From Marsupella aquatica (Eukaryota > Marchantiophyta), in NCBI GenBank assembly GCA_973895155.1, contig OZ316898.1, positions 14,384,001 to 14,448,000 of the forward strand: 64,000 nucleotides of DNA. The letters are read 5' to 3'. Below, piece by piece: positions 35,160 through 46,904 of the stretch. Positions within the stretch are counted from its first letter, which is position 1. Each line of letters opens with the position of its first letter. Under the pieces are notes generated by a model that ran no database searches, was not told where the DNA came from, and saw nothing but the letters and a program-made list of their open reading frames with translations. The position numbers and the translations under genes were made by a program.

Positions 35160-36928
35160 CATCCACATTACTATAATTAATTTGTCGATACCCGTGCCTT
35201 GCATAAAAAATATTGTTCCATAAAAACTCTCGTTGACCCCATGTTCATCCTCGTTGACCCCATGTTCATCCAAGGAATGTTTGTGTGATTAAGTGAAATC
35301 AATTTTCATCAAGACGGCAACCAACGGTTTTAAGTCTCCCTATAGTGTTGGTGTGTGCTCGTACAAAAACAAATGCTCAAAAGATAAAGATCTATCAAAC
35401 GGAAGGTTGAATGTGGAGGAATTGAGCTTTCTTATAGGTTTTGCTTACACATTGGAAAAATCATCTTTCAACCATTCTTGATTGATTGTTTGTGAGTTAC
35501 ATTGAGCATTATCGTCACAAGACAGACTAGAGCACAACACTCAGCTGTTGGCAAAAGAGCGCTTGTCAATTTGGTGGGAAGAACACACAAAACAAACGAG
35601 CCGTCACTTCAAACAAAGGATTTGTAGTTATTTTTATTTAAGAAAGTTATGGTGTGAGGGGAAGACCAACAATTGTTTCTTTGACATAGAGGCTGCATTT
35701 GGCGTCAACCTATGTTTAGAGTGAGCTTTAGTTGAAGACTATCTAAGAAATGCGAACAATTCAAGTCGGGAAGCAAACATTGTGGACAAGCGATGGTGAC
35801 GTAATCAAAGAAATCAATTTGTAGCGGCTAAGTTTGTGACGGTGACGAGATTGTGATATTTCTTAATCGAGAAAGGGTTTCCAATGAGCCTCAAATTGAT
35901 AAATTTTGTCAAGTTTCATATGAGTTTTTGAATATCTGTGCCTTTCCAATGAGTGTTAGTATAAATTTTTTTGATTATGAGTTCATGAATTCTTTTAGCT
36001 TTCTAACATTGAGTCTGACATTTACAAATTTTATGTCAGATTTTGTCACGGTACTCAAGAGATCAGGAGGTGTTCAATCTTTTTAACTTTCTAATGTGTG
36101 ACATTGAGATTATTTGTCAAGAAATAGAGAGATCATGAGTATCTAAATTTCTCTAGCTTTCCAATGAACCTAACATTGATAGATTTTGTCAAGTACTAAA
36201 AAGATGATGAGTTTTTAATTTTACTCTAGCTTTCCAATGAGTGACATTGAGAAATTTTATCAAGACATTACTAAAGAGATCACGAATTTCTAAATCTTGA
36301 TCTTGAATTTTCCAATGAATCAAACATTGGCAAATTTTATCAATTACTAAGGAGATTTATTATTTAGTTTTACAATGTGAAGCCAAATGGGTTTTAATTA
36401 TGTACATTTCTATCAATTGATTTTTTCAAATTTACAAAAAATTAAAAAATATAAGCATTTTGATATAAAACACTGATATATCTTTGACAAACATCAAAAT
36501 GGTAACTTTGTTTTACTACATGACATCTCTTCTTTTGTAGTTTGTTTTTTTTACGTTTAATATTTACAGCATGGCGCCCCAAAATTACGTTATTTTTGCC
36601 ACAAACAGGAATGTGCATGTTTGTTATTGTTAAAAGTAGGATCATTCCTGTTTGTGGCTAGTTGTGATGATGTGGCGCAACCTCATGGCAGAGAATTTGC
36701 AAGAGACCCCTAATGGGGGTCCGTAAATAAAAATATATCATTATGTAAACAATGTCTTGACGTCAAAGATGTAGCTAAATAAAAAATTATGATGTAAAAA
36801 ATGTTATTAAATATTAAAAAGATGTCATTATGTCAAAGATATGTTACACCAAATATGTGGGTAAGTAATGGGATGTCGTCAGTAAAAGTTGTTGTCAAGT
36901 AAAATATGTTGTTAACTTTAAAAAAATA
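35160..36928. repeat. AT-rich intergenic region with degenerate repeats
   Basis: Between about 35870 and 36370 the phrase CTTTCCAATGAG...ACATTGA.AAATTTT.TCAAG...AGAGATCA recurs about six times at irregular 65-85 bp spacing. No gene was recognised. A perfect 16-bp inverted repeat lies at 36598-36613 / 36643-36658. Confidence 0.65.
36598..36658. repeat. Hairpin: perfect 16-bp inverted repeat, 29-base loop
   Basis: GCCACAAACAGGAATG at 36598-36613 is exactly complementary to CATTCCTGTTTGTGGC at 36643-36658. A terminator is not expected in this genome; it could be a fold-back remnant. Confidence 0.85.
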
Positions 36929-37550
36929 CACTATGGAGATGAGTTAGGGCAGAGGATGGTGCGTTTTGTCAGGCCTCCATGCGCAAGGACAAAAAAAACC
37001 CATTTGGAACTCGGTCCTCGATCTAGGTACGAGTCTGAGTCCGAAACGCAAAACCAAGTTCAAGGGCGAAGCGAGGGCAAGACTGAGTCCAAGCAAGGGC
37101 AAGACCAACTCCAGGCGAGGGCGACGGCAGGGATCGGGTGGGTCGTCGTGGCAGGGTTTTAGGGTTGAGTGGGCACGAGGAGGGAGAGTCCGGGCAAGAG
37201 GGGAGATCAAGGTCAGAGAAGTGAGAGGGCAAGAGGGGAGAGCAGGGTGGGGAGGCGGGAGGGGCATGAGGGAGGGGCCGCGAGGTGGGGAGGCAAAAGG
37301 GGGCCTGGGAGGCAGAGGGCAGAGCCAGCCAGCGTCGGCAGCTGTGAGCTGGGCAAGGCTGGCCGCGGGGGGGTCCCAGCTTGCCGCGGCTTGGTGCTGA
37401 CATCACAGCACTGCAATCCAAGTGATGGCTTGAATTTCCAATTGGATTTGTGTGTCTTATTGGTTCCATTTTTTCCGGTTGTGATTTTTTTCACCCAAAA
37501 TGGCCGGGCAAATTTAAAATACAACCACGGTAAAAATTGGTCCCATAGTG
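36929..37550. mobile_element. CACTA-like non-autonomous element (GC-rich interior)
   Basis: The left end is CACTATGG. The right end is CCATAGTG, its exact inverted copy. Both are flanked by TA (36927-36928 and 37551-37552), a possible 2-bp target duplication. The interior from about 37020 to 37400 is strikingly GC- and purine-rich compared with the AT-rich surroundings and has open frames on both strands without homology. No transposase is present. The short termini leave a TA-inserting class such as Tc1/mariner possible. Confidence 0.5.
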
Positions 37551-37552
37551 TA

Positions 37553-38272
37553 TTCTAGTTTTTGATAATGTAACATTGGCAATATATTAGATAAATAGTA
37601 CATTTTTTACTTGCATTGGAAACATCTTGTTTTCACTTATGCATTGATGGAAAGTAGAGGGATCATCATAGATCTTTGGGCTTGCATGGGCTTATTTACT
37701 AATCATTTATGTTTTTTTCTTTTGTCTCATTTCAGTGTTTCCTTTTTGGAAAGTGTTCCTTCCCCTTTCATTCACACTAAACATTATTATTTTTAATTTA
37801 TTCCTTCTCTTTTGCTGGAATCTTCTTTTTGGACACTATATTTGAATGACAACCACGGTATAAAAGGGTGCAGCCTTGTATTATAGAAGTTAATAAAAAA
37901 ACAAATGTGTAGAATATCTCCATTGGTTTGGTCATCACCTGGGTTAATTCGTAAAACCTGGTATGACAGGTTAATTCACTTCTACGAGTAACGTGTAAAT
38001 CATTTAAGACTGTTCTATAGCTCCTTTGGATTATAGTGATTATTAACTGGAAACTGGAATAGCCGGTTCCCGTCTGGAATCAAAAAATGTTTGTGTGTTA
38101 CTAGAGGTGTTTGAACCCCGGTTTGAACTCCACTTTTGGGGTATTATGTGTGTAAACTCTCCTTGAATCAAAAAAAATCCTGAGTGTAACAAGAGGCGTC
38201 TGAACCCCACTTTTGGGGCGGGTGTGTGTTAAAAAGCTGATGGTGAGTTTTGAACCCGACCCGACACCTGAG
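37553..38272. other. AT-rich intergenic with a local duplication
   Basis: No gene. Near 38094 and 38170 two copies of about 76 bp share GTGT.AC.AGAGG.GT.TGAACCCC and CCACTTTTGGGG. Confidence 0.5.
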
Positions 38273-38582
38273 TGTTACAAATTGACTCGAGTTCCCGACT
38301 TTAGTTAGTTTGGCTTTAGTAGGGTTAGTTGACACTTGGTTAGTTTAGGATAAGATTCACTTATTTAGGCCCACACATCTTAGTCCCCCTTGGGGGTATA
38401 GGTTGGAGGGAGAGCATTCTCTCCCTCATTCTTCACATGTTCTTTCTTATGAACTATGGATCTTTCAGGAGTTTCTCCATGATCGTGGTGTCTTGTCGGT
38501 GTAGTGTGAGATTGAGTGCTCTCATGTTTCGTATTGTTGTCTAGTCTGGAACTGATGGTTATCCTACAAATGGTATCAAAGC
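38273..38582 (+). mobile_element. Copia-type LTR remnant with primer binding site
   Basis: TGGTATCAAAGC at 38571-38582 matches the initiator-Met tRNA primer binding site (usually TGGTATCAGAGC) of Copia retrotransposons. It follows a CA terminus at 38567-38568 with a 2-base spacer, as expected for the end of a 5' LTR. The left edge at 38273 (TGTTAC...) is a guess from the TG...CA rule. No intact gag or pol follows, and no second LTR was found in the window. Confidence 0.55.
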
Positions 38583-39190
38583 TTCGTGTTTGAGGTTCGG
38601 TGGCCTGGGCAGTGGTGAGAGCGTTCGTGTGTTGGATCATGGTGAAAGATTGAATTGTTGTCGACGATTGCGTGATCTTTTCAATGGCCGTTTTGCGTTG
38701 ATCATTTTGTGTTTGGAAGTGGTGACGGTTTCCCAATTGAAACTTTGCTGAAGTATCAGACATGTCACAGTGTTTCCAAAGGGTACTTTTAGGAGGACAG
38801 TTCGATGATATATTGTGCGCATCGGCGGGCACTTCGTCTCGGTGAAAGTTTCAAAGCGTTTCATCCAGCAAGTGTGGAGCAATATCATTTTACATTTTGC
38901 TGTTTGTAGCCTAATTTCTTTGGCTATGGAGTCGTAGTGCTTGGCTTGCTCTTGTATGGGATCTTGGGTTGATGTTTTCTTGGGAAAACGTCGAGGTTTT
39001 TTTTCATTTTTGAGTAAGTTGAAGTTGCATTTTTTCCTTTGTTCACCTCTTGGGTCGCGTTGTGCAACAATTTTTGTGGTGGAGTACGAGTGCAAGTACG
39101 CAGCCGTTGGGCACCGTAGAGGCCGGTGAGGTGAGGTTGTTAGTTAGGGCATAGAGAAAATGACAAGTGAACAGTGATTTTGTCCAAAAA
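38583..39190 (+). other. Probable retrotransposon leader, degenerate
   Basis: Sequence directly after the primer binding site would be the untranslated leader and start of gag, but no frame of length or homology is preserved. The end of the remnant is not defined. Confidence 0.3.
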
Positions 39191-39213
39191 TCACGTTCTG
39201 TTTAGCACATGTT

Positions 39214-39415
39214 CTGAGTGGTGGTGAGAAAGTTCACCCACAAACACTATTCCGCCCCAACTCAGTGGCGGTGAGAAAGTATCCCATGGAACACTGTTCC
39301 GTCGAGGTTCTTTGGTGGGAAAACAGTGACCCATGGAACACCGTTCCGCGGCAGCTTTGCGGTGGGGAAAAACAGGGACCCACGGAACACTATCCCGCGA
39401 CAACTTTGAGGAGAG
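39214..39415. repeat. Four-copy tandem repeat, about 47-50 bp unit
   Basis: Units start near 39221, 39268, 39314 and 39361 with GGTGGG(A/G)AAA-like words, each followed by CCCA(T/C)GGAACAC...TTCCG. Two units contain perfect palindromes GGAACACTGTTCC (39288-39300) and GGAACACCGTTCC (39335-39347). Confidence 0.8.
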
Positions 39416-39429
39416 AATCTTCCCCACTC

Positions 39430-42119
39430 TTGCGCCCTATCAGTAGCCCATGGACTGCACAATGCTTATAGGGGCAACTTCTTTAGGTATTTACTTTCAG
39501 TCTACAGGCAACTATTGGCTACCGGCAACTACCGACCGATGGAACAGGCGCAACGCAACAACATTTAATGTGAAACTCGTTATTTATAGAAGGAAATACA
39601 GGTTACCATAACTAGTCAAAAATATTCTTAGAGCATCTTATATGTTTAAATAGCCTTTGTTCCCAGGTTTCAGTGAGGATAACATAATGCATTTTTAAAT
39701 TTCTTGAGAACATTTTTAACTTATTCGAGTAACCTGGATCCACCAGGTTTTTCTTCAGGGATGGTGGCAGTTTAAGGATGTGTGACTGCCATCCCATAGG
39801 TTTGCAGGCAGGTTTTGTGGCCTGGTAATGACATGCTTTTACAGTGCAATGGTCCATGTAAGCATTGAGAATTGCTTGTGGACTTTGTTTGCACCGTTGC
39901 TCACATTTGGGGGAGTCTTTGGCAGCCTAGACAGAAGATTGCCACTCTTTGGTGGCACGCAGAGACCATTTGGGTGTCGACCTCCTTCAATTTGCTGATT
40001 TAGAGTACGGGTGGGAGACCAAACCTGGAAAACTCATATGCCATAATTAATTTGTTGGAGGTTACAAGCAAAACAGATCACTGCTGGCAATGTACTTAAA
40101 GTGAAAAGTGGACTATTTTGTAACCCCATAGCTTCAGGGACAGTGGCAGTTAAACATCAGCTCATTGTTGAGAGAGTTCAGGGTGTGAACACTTAGAGTG
40201 AAGGCATACAGTGGCCAGCGGTCCAGATCTGCTCACCGGATGGATTATGCATGGTTAACTTGTTTCTGTGTATCTACAATGTTCACCAGTGTGTTTAGAG
40301 CTCTCCCCCATAGTGTACAATAGCTTAGAGCAATCCCATGACCCATCGCAACATGTGTGCACTGCATTGGGGTCGATGGCAAGGTGATGGGCTGGGCTGT
40401 TGTGTCTAATAAAGTCCTATTTACAGGGCATTCATCATAATGCCCCCCAAAATGAGAGCTTTAGCTTAAGTTTTGAAGGTTATTATTGGCCACAATGCTT
40501 TGCTAACAGGACTTTAATACACTTAAAGCCCTGACATCTATTTTTACTAATTCTAGTTAAAGTAGCGGAGAATATTGATAATGAGCTGATCCAAATCTTA
40601 GATCTGGAAATAAGAAAGAGAAAGATCACGAAGGGCATTAAGTTTGCATACAGCACCAGAACCCAATCCCCAAGCAGACATGTCCCCAAGCATGTGTCTG
40701 GAGCTTACACAATGTGATGCCAATGTCATTGGCAACATTGCTGTCCATGTGTCTCAAGATTATTTGCATTGGGTCTGGCCAGGCAGTTTAGAGTAGAATG
40801 GCAAGCCAGGTCATTGGTTCTCATTGACACAATCTTGTCCAGTTGAGAATTGTGTTGCTTGAGGATTTCCCTAGATGGGAAAATAATAGTTCTAGCAAAG
40901 CAACTTAATTCACTTCTGACAACCCGTGATATGCCTGGAAAACTCCAGGTGGGGTCATTCCCGCCCATTTTGAAATTTGGGTATTGGTCATACCAATTTG
41001 AGATGTGTTATAATTTAGAAAGTCCTTAGTTTCTCAAAGTGGTTTAGAGAGATAGATTGGAAGGTCATTAAGTTACATATCTTAAAGTATTTATCATATT
41101 GTACAACAAGGAATTTTTTTCCTAAAAGAATTCCCATTCACTGTCTCAAACTTTGCAATCTATGAAAAAAGTTTTCTCCTTTTAAAATTAATTAGGGCCC
41201 CAATGGGAAGTGTCTTCCAAACTCCCTGCCACCATGTGCAACCTCATCATTGCTTTTCCTCACTAAAAGCACGTCTATGTTTGTGGGAACAAAGATATAT
41301 GACTGTTCATGTTTGTAATGAGACCACCAACAGTACTTAGACCTGGGAACCTCAAATTACTGGAAAATGCAAATGGTAATGTTAAAATTATCAAACAACG
41401 TCGTCAACAAAGTCTGAAGATTCACAAGAAAATGTGCATTCCTTTGGATTTCTTTTAACGGATGGGATCAGATATTAACGATTAACAATGCTACTGTGCA
41501 CTTTAAATCCACATTACTTTAAGTTAGTCAGCTATTCTTTTTGAGTATTCAAATTATTGTTTTTGTGCTACTGTAGGGGCTACTGTCGGGGCTATATAAG
41601 CATTATAAGATGCATCAAAAGAGGTTTATAGCCATAAATTTGTCATCTCAAGTCCATTGGGGCTGAGAATGAAGAGGATATAGCCTCAGATAAGCAGTGA
41701 TACGATAATGATGAAATTTGGAGGATGTCTCTTTGCAAAAGAGTTGTTCAGGAATCTATTTTTGTACATTTCACTGTCCCCACACTTGTGGCTAGAGAAA
41801 ATTGTGTACTTTTCCTGCTTCTTAAAACTCGTGAAGAACATGATTGACTAATTGTGATTACCTAGATCTGCCAGGTTTTGCTTTGAGATGGTGGCGGTTG
41901 ATGTAATATTAGCTTCCTTAGTTACAAGCATTACAACATCTATCTACCCACTATAATATACGATCTCGCTTTTTTGTGCTCATCGTCTGCTTACAAAATC
42001 CACTTTTGGAGGGAACTCATTATGACCATTGGATTTAATTAACATAGTTTAAATTTTCCTGCCCATCAGATCTGTGTAAGGAAGAATAAAGAGTTTGTCC
42101 TAGCCTGAGGCAGGGATGG
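39430..42119. other. Intergenic, no gene recognised
   Basis: AT-rich sequence without long open frames. A block at about 39725 (TAACCTGGATCCACCAGG...GATGGTGGCAG) recurs in diverged form at about 41854 (TTACCTAGATCTGCCAGG...GATGGTGGCGG), suggesting remnants of one repeat family. Confidence 0.4.
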
Positions 42120-42960
42120 GTTTCCACCAGCGTATTTTTAAGTGCAAAAATTTGCCAAATTCCACCTCCAGGTGGAGGCTTCGCCATATTTGGCGAACAT
42201 TCGCCAGCAAATTTAGCGGTGATTCGCCGCTCTTCCACTTCCGGTGCACCGGGGTTCGCCAGAACATGCGTGGTAGGGCCAGCGGTGATCACCACTTGGA
42301 TCCACCACTCCCTGAATGGCAATCGCCAGAAAATTTAGGAGTCATTCAGGGAAAATCGCCACCGTTCCCACTTATCAGGGATGAACCTTCGCCAGCGATG
42401 TGCTTCGCAGGACTTAGGGTTAGGCAGGTTCGGGCAGGCACCTGGGGGTTGCGCATTGTCAAAGGATTTTGGTGTATTCTTTCATTTCTTGCCTCCTTTC
42501 CATCCCTCTCGGCGGGCCGTCAGGACATTGAGTTATGTTGATACGTTTTCTTCGTAGTTTTCTTGAAAATGTCGAGCCAATGTTATCTTTCTTGCGTCTC
42601 CTTCTTTATGGCATGTTGGCTGGCGTGAGTTTGGAAATTGCGCGCGCTCTCGATAAGCTGACAGCCACCACTACCAGAGGTGGGAGTCTTGAATTTGTAT
42701 GGCAGATGGCAGCGATGCGGGAGCACACATCCTACTGCAACCATCCTCTATTTGAACAGGGGGTTTTCTTTCTTTACTCACAGTTTTTCATTGAATGTTT
42801 TGTTTTCAGAACTCCTGCTGCTAGCAACATCTCGTTGCTTCATCCAAGTTCTGATTTGGTCATTCTGTTTGTGAGAGACTGAGGCTTACGCAGTGCATTG
42901 TTTCAGTTCAATTTTCGCAATTTACATCAGCAACATCTCGTTGCCATCTTTTGCTCCATC

Positions 42961-45432
42961 ATGGCAATGACAGAGGCGAAGTTGAAGGCAGCACAACGTG
43001 CTGGCCTCCCAAATAACCTCATGGTGAAGTATTTTCTTTCTAATCGACTCAAGCCTTGCAATCCCAATGGCACCCCTATCTTTCTTGGCTCAGGATCATC
43101 GTCTAGTGCTGCGGGACCTGCAGAGGATGAGGTTGTCACTCATGTAGGAGAGCCCATTGGTGTCGATCTGACGACTCTGCTGTGGTTGAAGAGTTGGGAG
43201 AGGAGGTGGTGCAGAAGAGAAAAAGAAATTATGAGATGAAGAGGCACTCAACTGGGATGGGCGGCTATCCATCCTTGGGCCGAGGCTGCCACTCTTAACA
43301 CGGAGGGGGAGGTTACTCAAGTGCGTTGCACTATTTGTACAAAGATTGAAGGGAGGGAGAAACTGTATGTTCCAAAGATTGATGGTCTTTGGAAGCATGC
43401 AGGGAGGAGACGTGCAGAACGCGCCATGGTGGTTCGGGGCCAGAAGGTTGCAAAGGGCGAGTTCTATTTCTCAGGCTCGACCCAACACGAGAAGAACGAG
43501 AAGCTGTTGCTGCGTCGTCCCCAGGACCCTGTCCATCAACAAATGCAGGTCACAATGTGTGCTGAGAGGAGAAGAAAACTTGTGCAGTTTACTCTTCTTT
43601 TTATGTTGCTGACATTGGGTCGCCCGATGAATGATTACGAAGTCATGGCGAAGCTGTTTCACCAGCTTAGAGTTCCTGATACTCCAACAACGCATTGGAG
43701 TGTGAATGCGGGTTGGGGTATGGTAGAGAGCATTTTTCACATGGTGAAGCTCAAGACCAAGGAGACTTGTTTCTCTACACGGTATCTCTCTGTCTCAGCT
43801 GATGAGGTAACTACTATCGACAATCAGTCTTGGCTTAGTGTCCATGTGTACGTCACAAAGAACTGGGAAATGATTCCTTTCCTTCTTTCATTAACAAAAC
43901 TTGAATCTGGAGCTGATGCTGAAGCCATCACAGCCGCGGTGAAGGAGTCTCTCACTGGAGATTGTGGGAATCTGGGATGGAGTGAGGTGGCCACTAAGCT
44001 TGTTAGTTTCGGAGCTGATGGAGTTGCTATCTTCCAAGGCCATCGAAGTGGTGTGTTGGCTCGGATGCATCGTGCTTATGCTCCCTTCATGACTGGCCTG
44101 CATTGTTGCGCTCACCGGACTAATATATGTGTGGAGAAGTTGGATTCTTTGCCAGTGGTCGGGAAGATTGAGAATCTTGTAACCAATTTACATGCCTATT
44201 TTGCACATAGTCCGAAACGCCAACTGGAGTTCAAACGACTAGCAGAGGACCTGGAGACCGAGGGATTGAAGATCCAACGGAACCACAAGACCCGTTGGAT
44301 ATCATTGACATCACCGTTGCAGAGTGTCTTGCGTGAATACAAGACACTAGTGGTACAAATGTCCTCTGATGCTGCCACTCTCATGACAGCAAAGTCTAAT
44401 GCTGCTTTGCTCTTAGACCTTGAGACTTTCCTATCTTTGCCGTGTCTGTTACCTTTGTTAAAGTCTGTGGATAATCTCATCCGGTTTGCACAGTCTCGTA
44501 ATGTTATGATCCAAGACTACATCAATGCAGTCAAAGTTTGTCAAGCTGAGCTTCATTGCTACTATGTGGATTTGATGACCTCATTCAGACCAGGTGTATT
44601 TGCTCCTTTTCAAGAGATTGTATCCAACCGGTCATACACTATAAGTCATGAGTGGATGACTGACTTGGAGACGAGTGTGGAATACCTTTCCTTTCGAATT
44701 GCAGATCACACGTATCCAACTCATTGGTTCGATGAAATACTTGGCAAACAGTCTGCTGTGACACAACATGATTTTGATCATGTCGTGTATTCTGTGAAGA
44801 ACCAATGCAAGGAGGCAGCATAGAAGCTCATAAAGCTTTTTGACACTTGGTTTCCTAACGTTGACCTCTTGAACGCCTTAGGAATAGTGCATCCACAATA
44901 CTGGGAGAGAGAGGATGCCAAGGAGAACTTTGTGTTCTACATGTCTGTGATTCGGGAAGCTTTTTGTAAGCCCAAGTCAATGTCAAATGGAGGTGTTGCA
45001 GGAGACGAAACCATGGAGATTAGTCCAATTCTTGATTACAAAATGCTGGTGGAAGAGCAGAGCTACTTCAAGCTCACAATGGAAGGCAATGCCAGTAAGG
45101 TGATGGCAGAGCAGGAGTTCAACCCAGAGGTAATGAACCCCATGACACGGATGTGGAGGAGGTTGGGAACAAATCCTCTCATTCGAGCTCGGATGGGTGA
45201 ATGGTTCAAACTTGCAGAAATTGTTGTGGTCATAGTCACAGGGTCAGTTGAAGATGAGAGGATCTTCAGCACACTATCTTTTGTTAAAAGCAAGCTACGG
45301 AATAGATTGGGGTGCCATTTGGATTGCACGGTACGAATGTTTTCTCAGCAATTTTACAGTCTACTAGACTTTCCATTCCAAGATGCAATTACTCATTGGT
45401 TAGATGCAGAGAGGCGTGGAGTCACTGGCTAG
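42961..45432 (+). pseudogene. hAT transposase with BED-type zinc finger, broken
   Basis: Begins at ATG 42961 and ends at TAG 45430-45432. A BED-like finger shows RCTICTKIEG and DGLWKHAGRR near 43330-43410. The RNase H-like core has SVSADEVTTIDN and VSFGADGVAIFQGHRSGV, each with a likely catalytic Asp, and the C-terminal hAT dimerisation domain has GSVEDERIFSTLSFVKSKLR. Lesions: between about 43167 and 43255 the coherent reading (EEVVQKRKRNYEMKR) lies in another frame, so two compensating indels are inferred, and a TAG at 44821-44823 interrupts the otherwise continuous frame 43321-45432. It resembles plant ZNF862/hAT-like proteins. Unless the stop is bypassed, no full protein is made. Confidence 0.9.
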
Positions 45433-45552
45433 GTGAGTTTGGGAATGTTATTATTGTGTAAATAGATTTGGAATGTGGGATTGCAACAACGATGGATTGA
45501 GTGTGATTGGATTTAGAGTATAGAGCCATAGAGGGGTTAAATTAGCGGGAAT

Positions 45553-45625
45553 AGGCTAGGGGGTAGGGACTTCGGCTTCTGGAAGGACTGTGAATTTCCA
45601 CAGTTTGGGGTTCGACACCCCACCG
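45553..45625 (+). other. tRNA-like (SINE-head) sequence inside the hAT element
   Basis: GGTTCGACACC at 45609-45619 fits the pol III B box, and a weak A-box-like TAGGCTAGGGGG lies about 55 bases upstream. It could be a SINE fragment or chance; no full tRNA cloverleaf was built. Confidence 0.3.
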
Positions 45626-45872
45626 TTGCGTGTTTAATTGCAAAGGACGACAATGACTAGTCGCAGCATACGAACAGAAGTACCACTTAACATGAGTGCG
45701 ACTAGACTACTTGCGTGCCAGATTTCAGAAGCACATGTTGTTTGCACCTCCATCCCCGCCTCCAACTCCATAGAGTATAAGCTTTGCTTCAGGTCATGTA
45801 ATGTCACTTGCAAGAGTTTTGGCAGTGTACAGGAAGTGAGGAACCCCAGGAATTTGCAAGAGCGTCGCAGCA

Positions 45873-46244
45873 ATGGCAAGGCCCAAGTGCTGCATGAGCA
45901 GGCAACCTCAGCCAAGCCCCGAGGCCGATTCGGTGGATGATGTTAAGGAGGAGCCGGAAGTGAGGAGGAGTGAGGAGGAGCCCTCACAGACGACCACACA
46001 GAACACGACTCGGGCCTGTGTACTTCCGCCATTGAAGCCTGTGTGGAAGGTTAGACCTACTCGGCAGACGAGGAGACAGCCAAGCCCGGACGCAGCATCG
46101 AGTGTTGTTGTGATGGCAGATTGCGAACTTCTTCCGAAGGAGGAGGCAGGAGAGTTAAGTGGGGAGGAGCCCCATCATCAGACCGAGCACATGATGACTC
46201 AGGCTCGGGTACTCCCACGGCTGAAGGCAAGACCAAAGTTTTGA
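45873..46244 (+). CDS. Small second ORF of the hAT element, internally duplicated
   Basis: ATG at 45873, 123 codons. The protein is hydrophilic and acidic and consists of two diverged copies of one segment: RQPQPSPEADSV...EEEPSQTTTQ...ACVLPPLKP and RQPSPDAASSV...GEEPHHQTEH...ARVLPRLKA, spaced by about 60 residues. The duplication is also visible in the DNA (about 180-bp period). No family was recognised. It follows the transposase on the same strand, about 440 bases after its stop, and could be a captured host fragment or an accessory ORF. Confidence 0.35.
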   Translation: MARPKCCMSRQPQPSPEADSVDDVKEEPEVRRSEEEPSQTTTQNTTRACVLPPLKPVWKVRPTRQTRRQPSPDAASSVVVMADCELLPKEEAGELSGEEPHHQTEHMMTQARVLPRLKARPKF

Positions 46245-46904
46245 GCCACTGCAGAGATGATGAGGCAGAGGAGAATGGGCCGATAGATAGAGGGCGAAGA
46301 AAACAGGCCAATGCGGCCACTAGCACAATTAGGATTTAGTCTGAATGGAAGCAATCAAGCAAGCTTCCAAGATTAGGCTAATCGTAGCTTATTACAACAT
46401 TTTGTAGGACTCGACAAGAGCTTGACGATGGGCCGCAGAAGCCCTGTTTTTGTACACATTTTGACAGGCCAATGTGGTGTCTGATCTTATGAATCCAATT
46501 TTCCGATTCGGCATTTCCCACATCAATTTCTGTGGATTTCAGTGTGCTGCTATGGATCTTATGAATGTTTCAAACCTTTTTGGTTGGAATGTGCTTTTGA
46601 GTTCCAATGTCCTGAATGCATTCGCCATCTCCCGCTACTCGCAGCAATGTGCATTAGCCATGTCGAATTGTCGACTACACACAATCTGATTCGCCAGTTT
46701 TGTTGACTGTGCTGGACCCGATTCGCCAGTTACCACGTTCAGGAAAATATTCATTCGCCAGTGGGTTAACCACGTCAGGAACCTGGTTCGCCAGTTAAAC
46801 CTACTGCCCGCCGCACCCAGTAGCCACCTCCCCTACCTGAACACTTATGACACTCGCCAGTCTGGCGAAAATTCAAAAACCTTAAAAAATACGCTGGTTT
46901 CCAC

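Larger units (their letters stand above)
42128..46896. mobile_element. Full-length hAT transposon (disabled)
   Basis: The left end is CAGCGTATTTTTAAGTGC. The right end, read inward, is CAGCGTATTTTTTAAGG. The element is bounded by a perfect 8-bp target duplication GTTTCCAC (42120-42127 and 46897-46904), as expected of hAT elements. Subterminal regions on both sides are rich in the word TTCGCCAG in both orientations. The 4769-bp interior carries a hAT transposase with lesions and a second small ORF. The perfect duplication indicates an insertion that has not been disturbed since. Confidence 0.95.

Noticed and set aside
36966-37469. Overlapping long ORFs on both strands in the GC-rich block
   Set aside because: Open only because of GC- and purine-rich composition; Gly/Arg-rich one way and Pro/Ser-rich the other.
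42535-42882. 115-codon ORF upstream of the hAT transposase
   Set aside because: No homology; it lies in the element's leader and overlaps another open frame.
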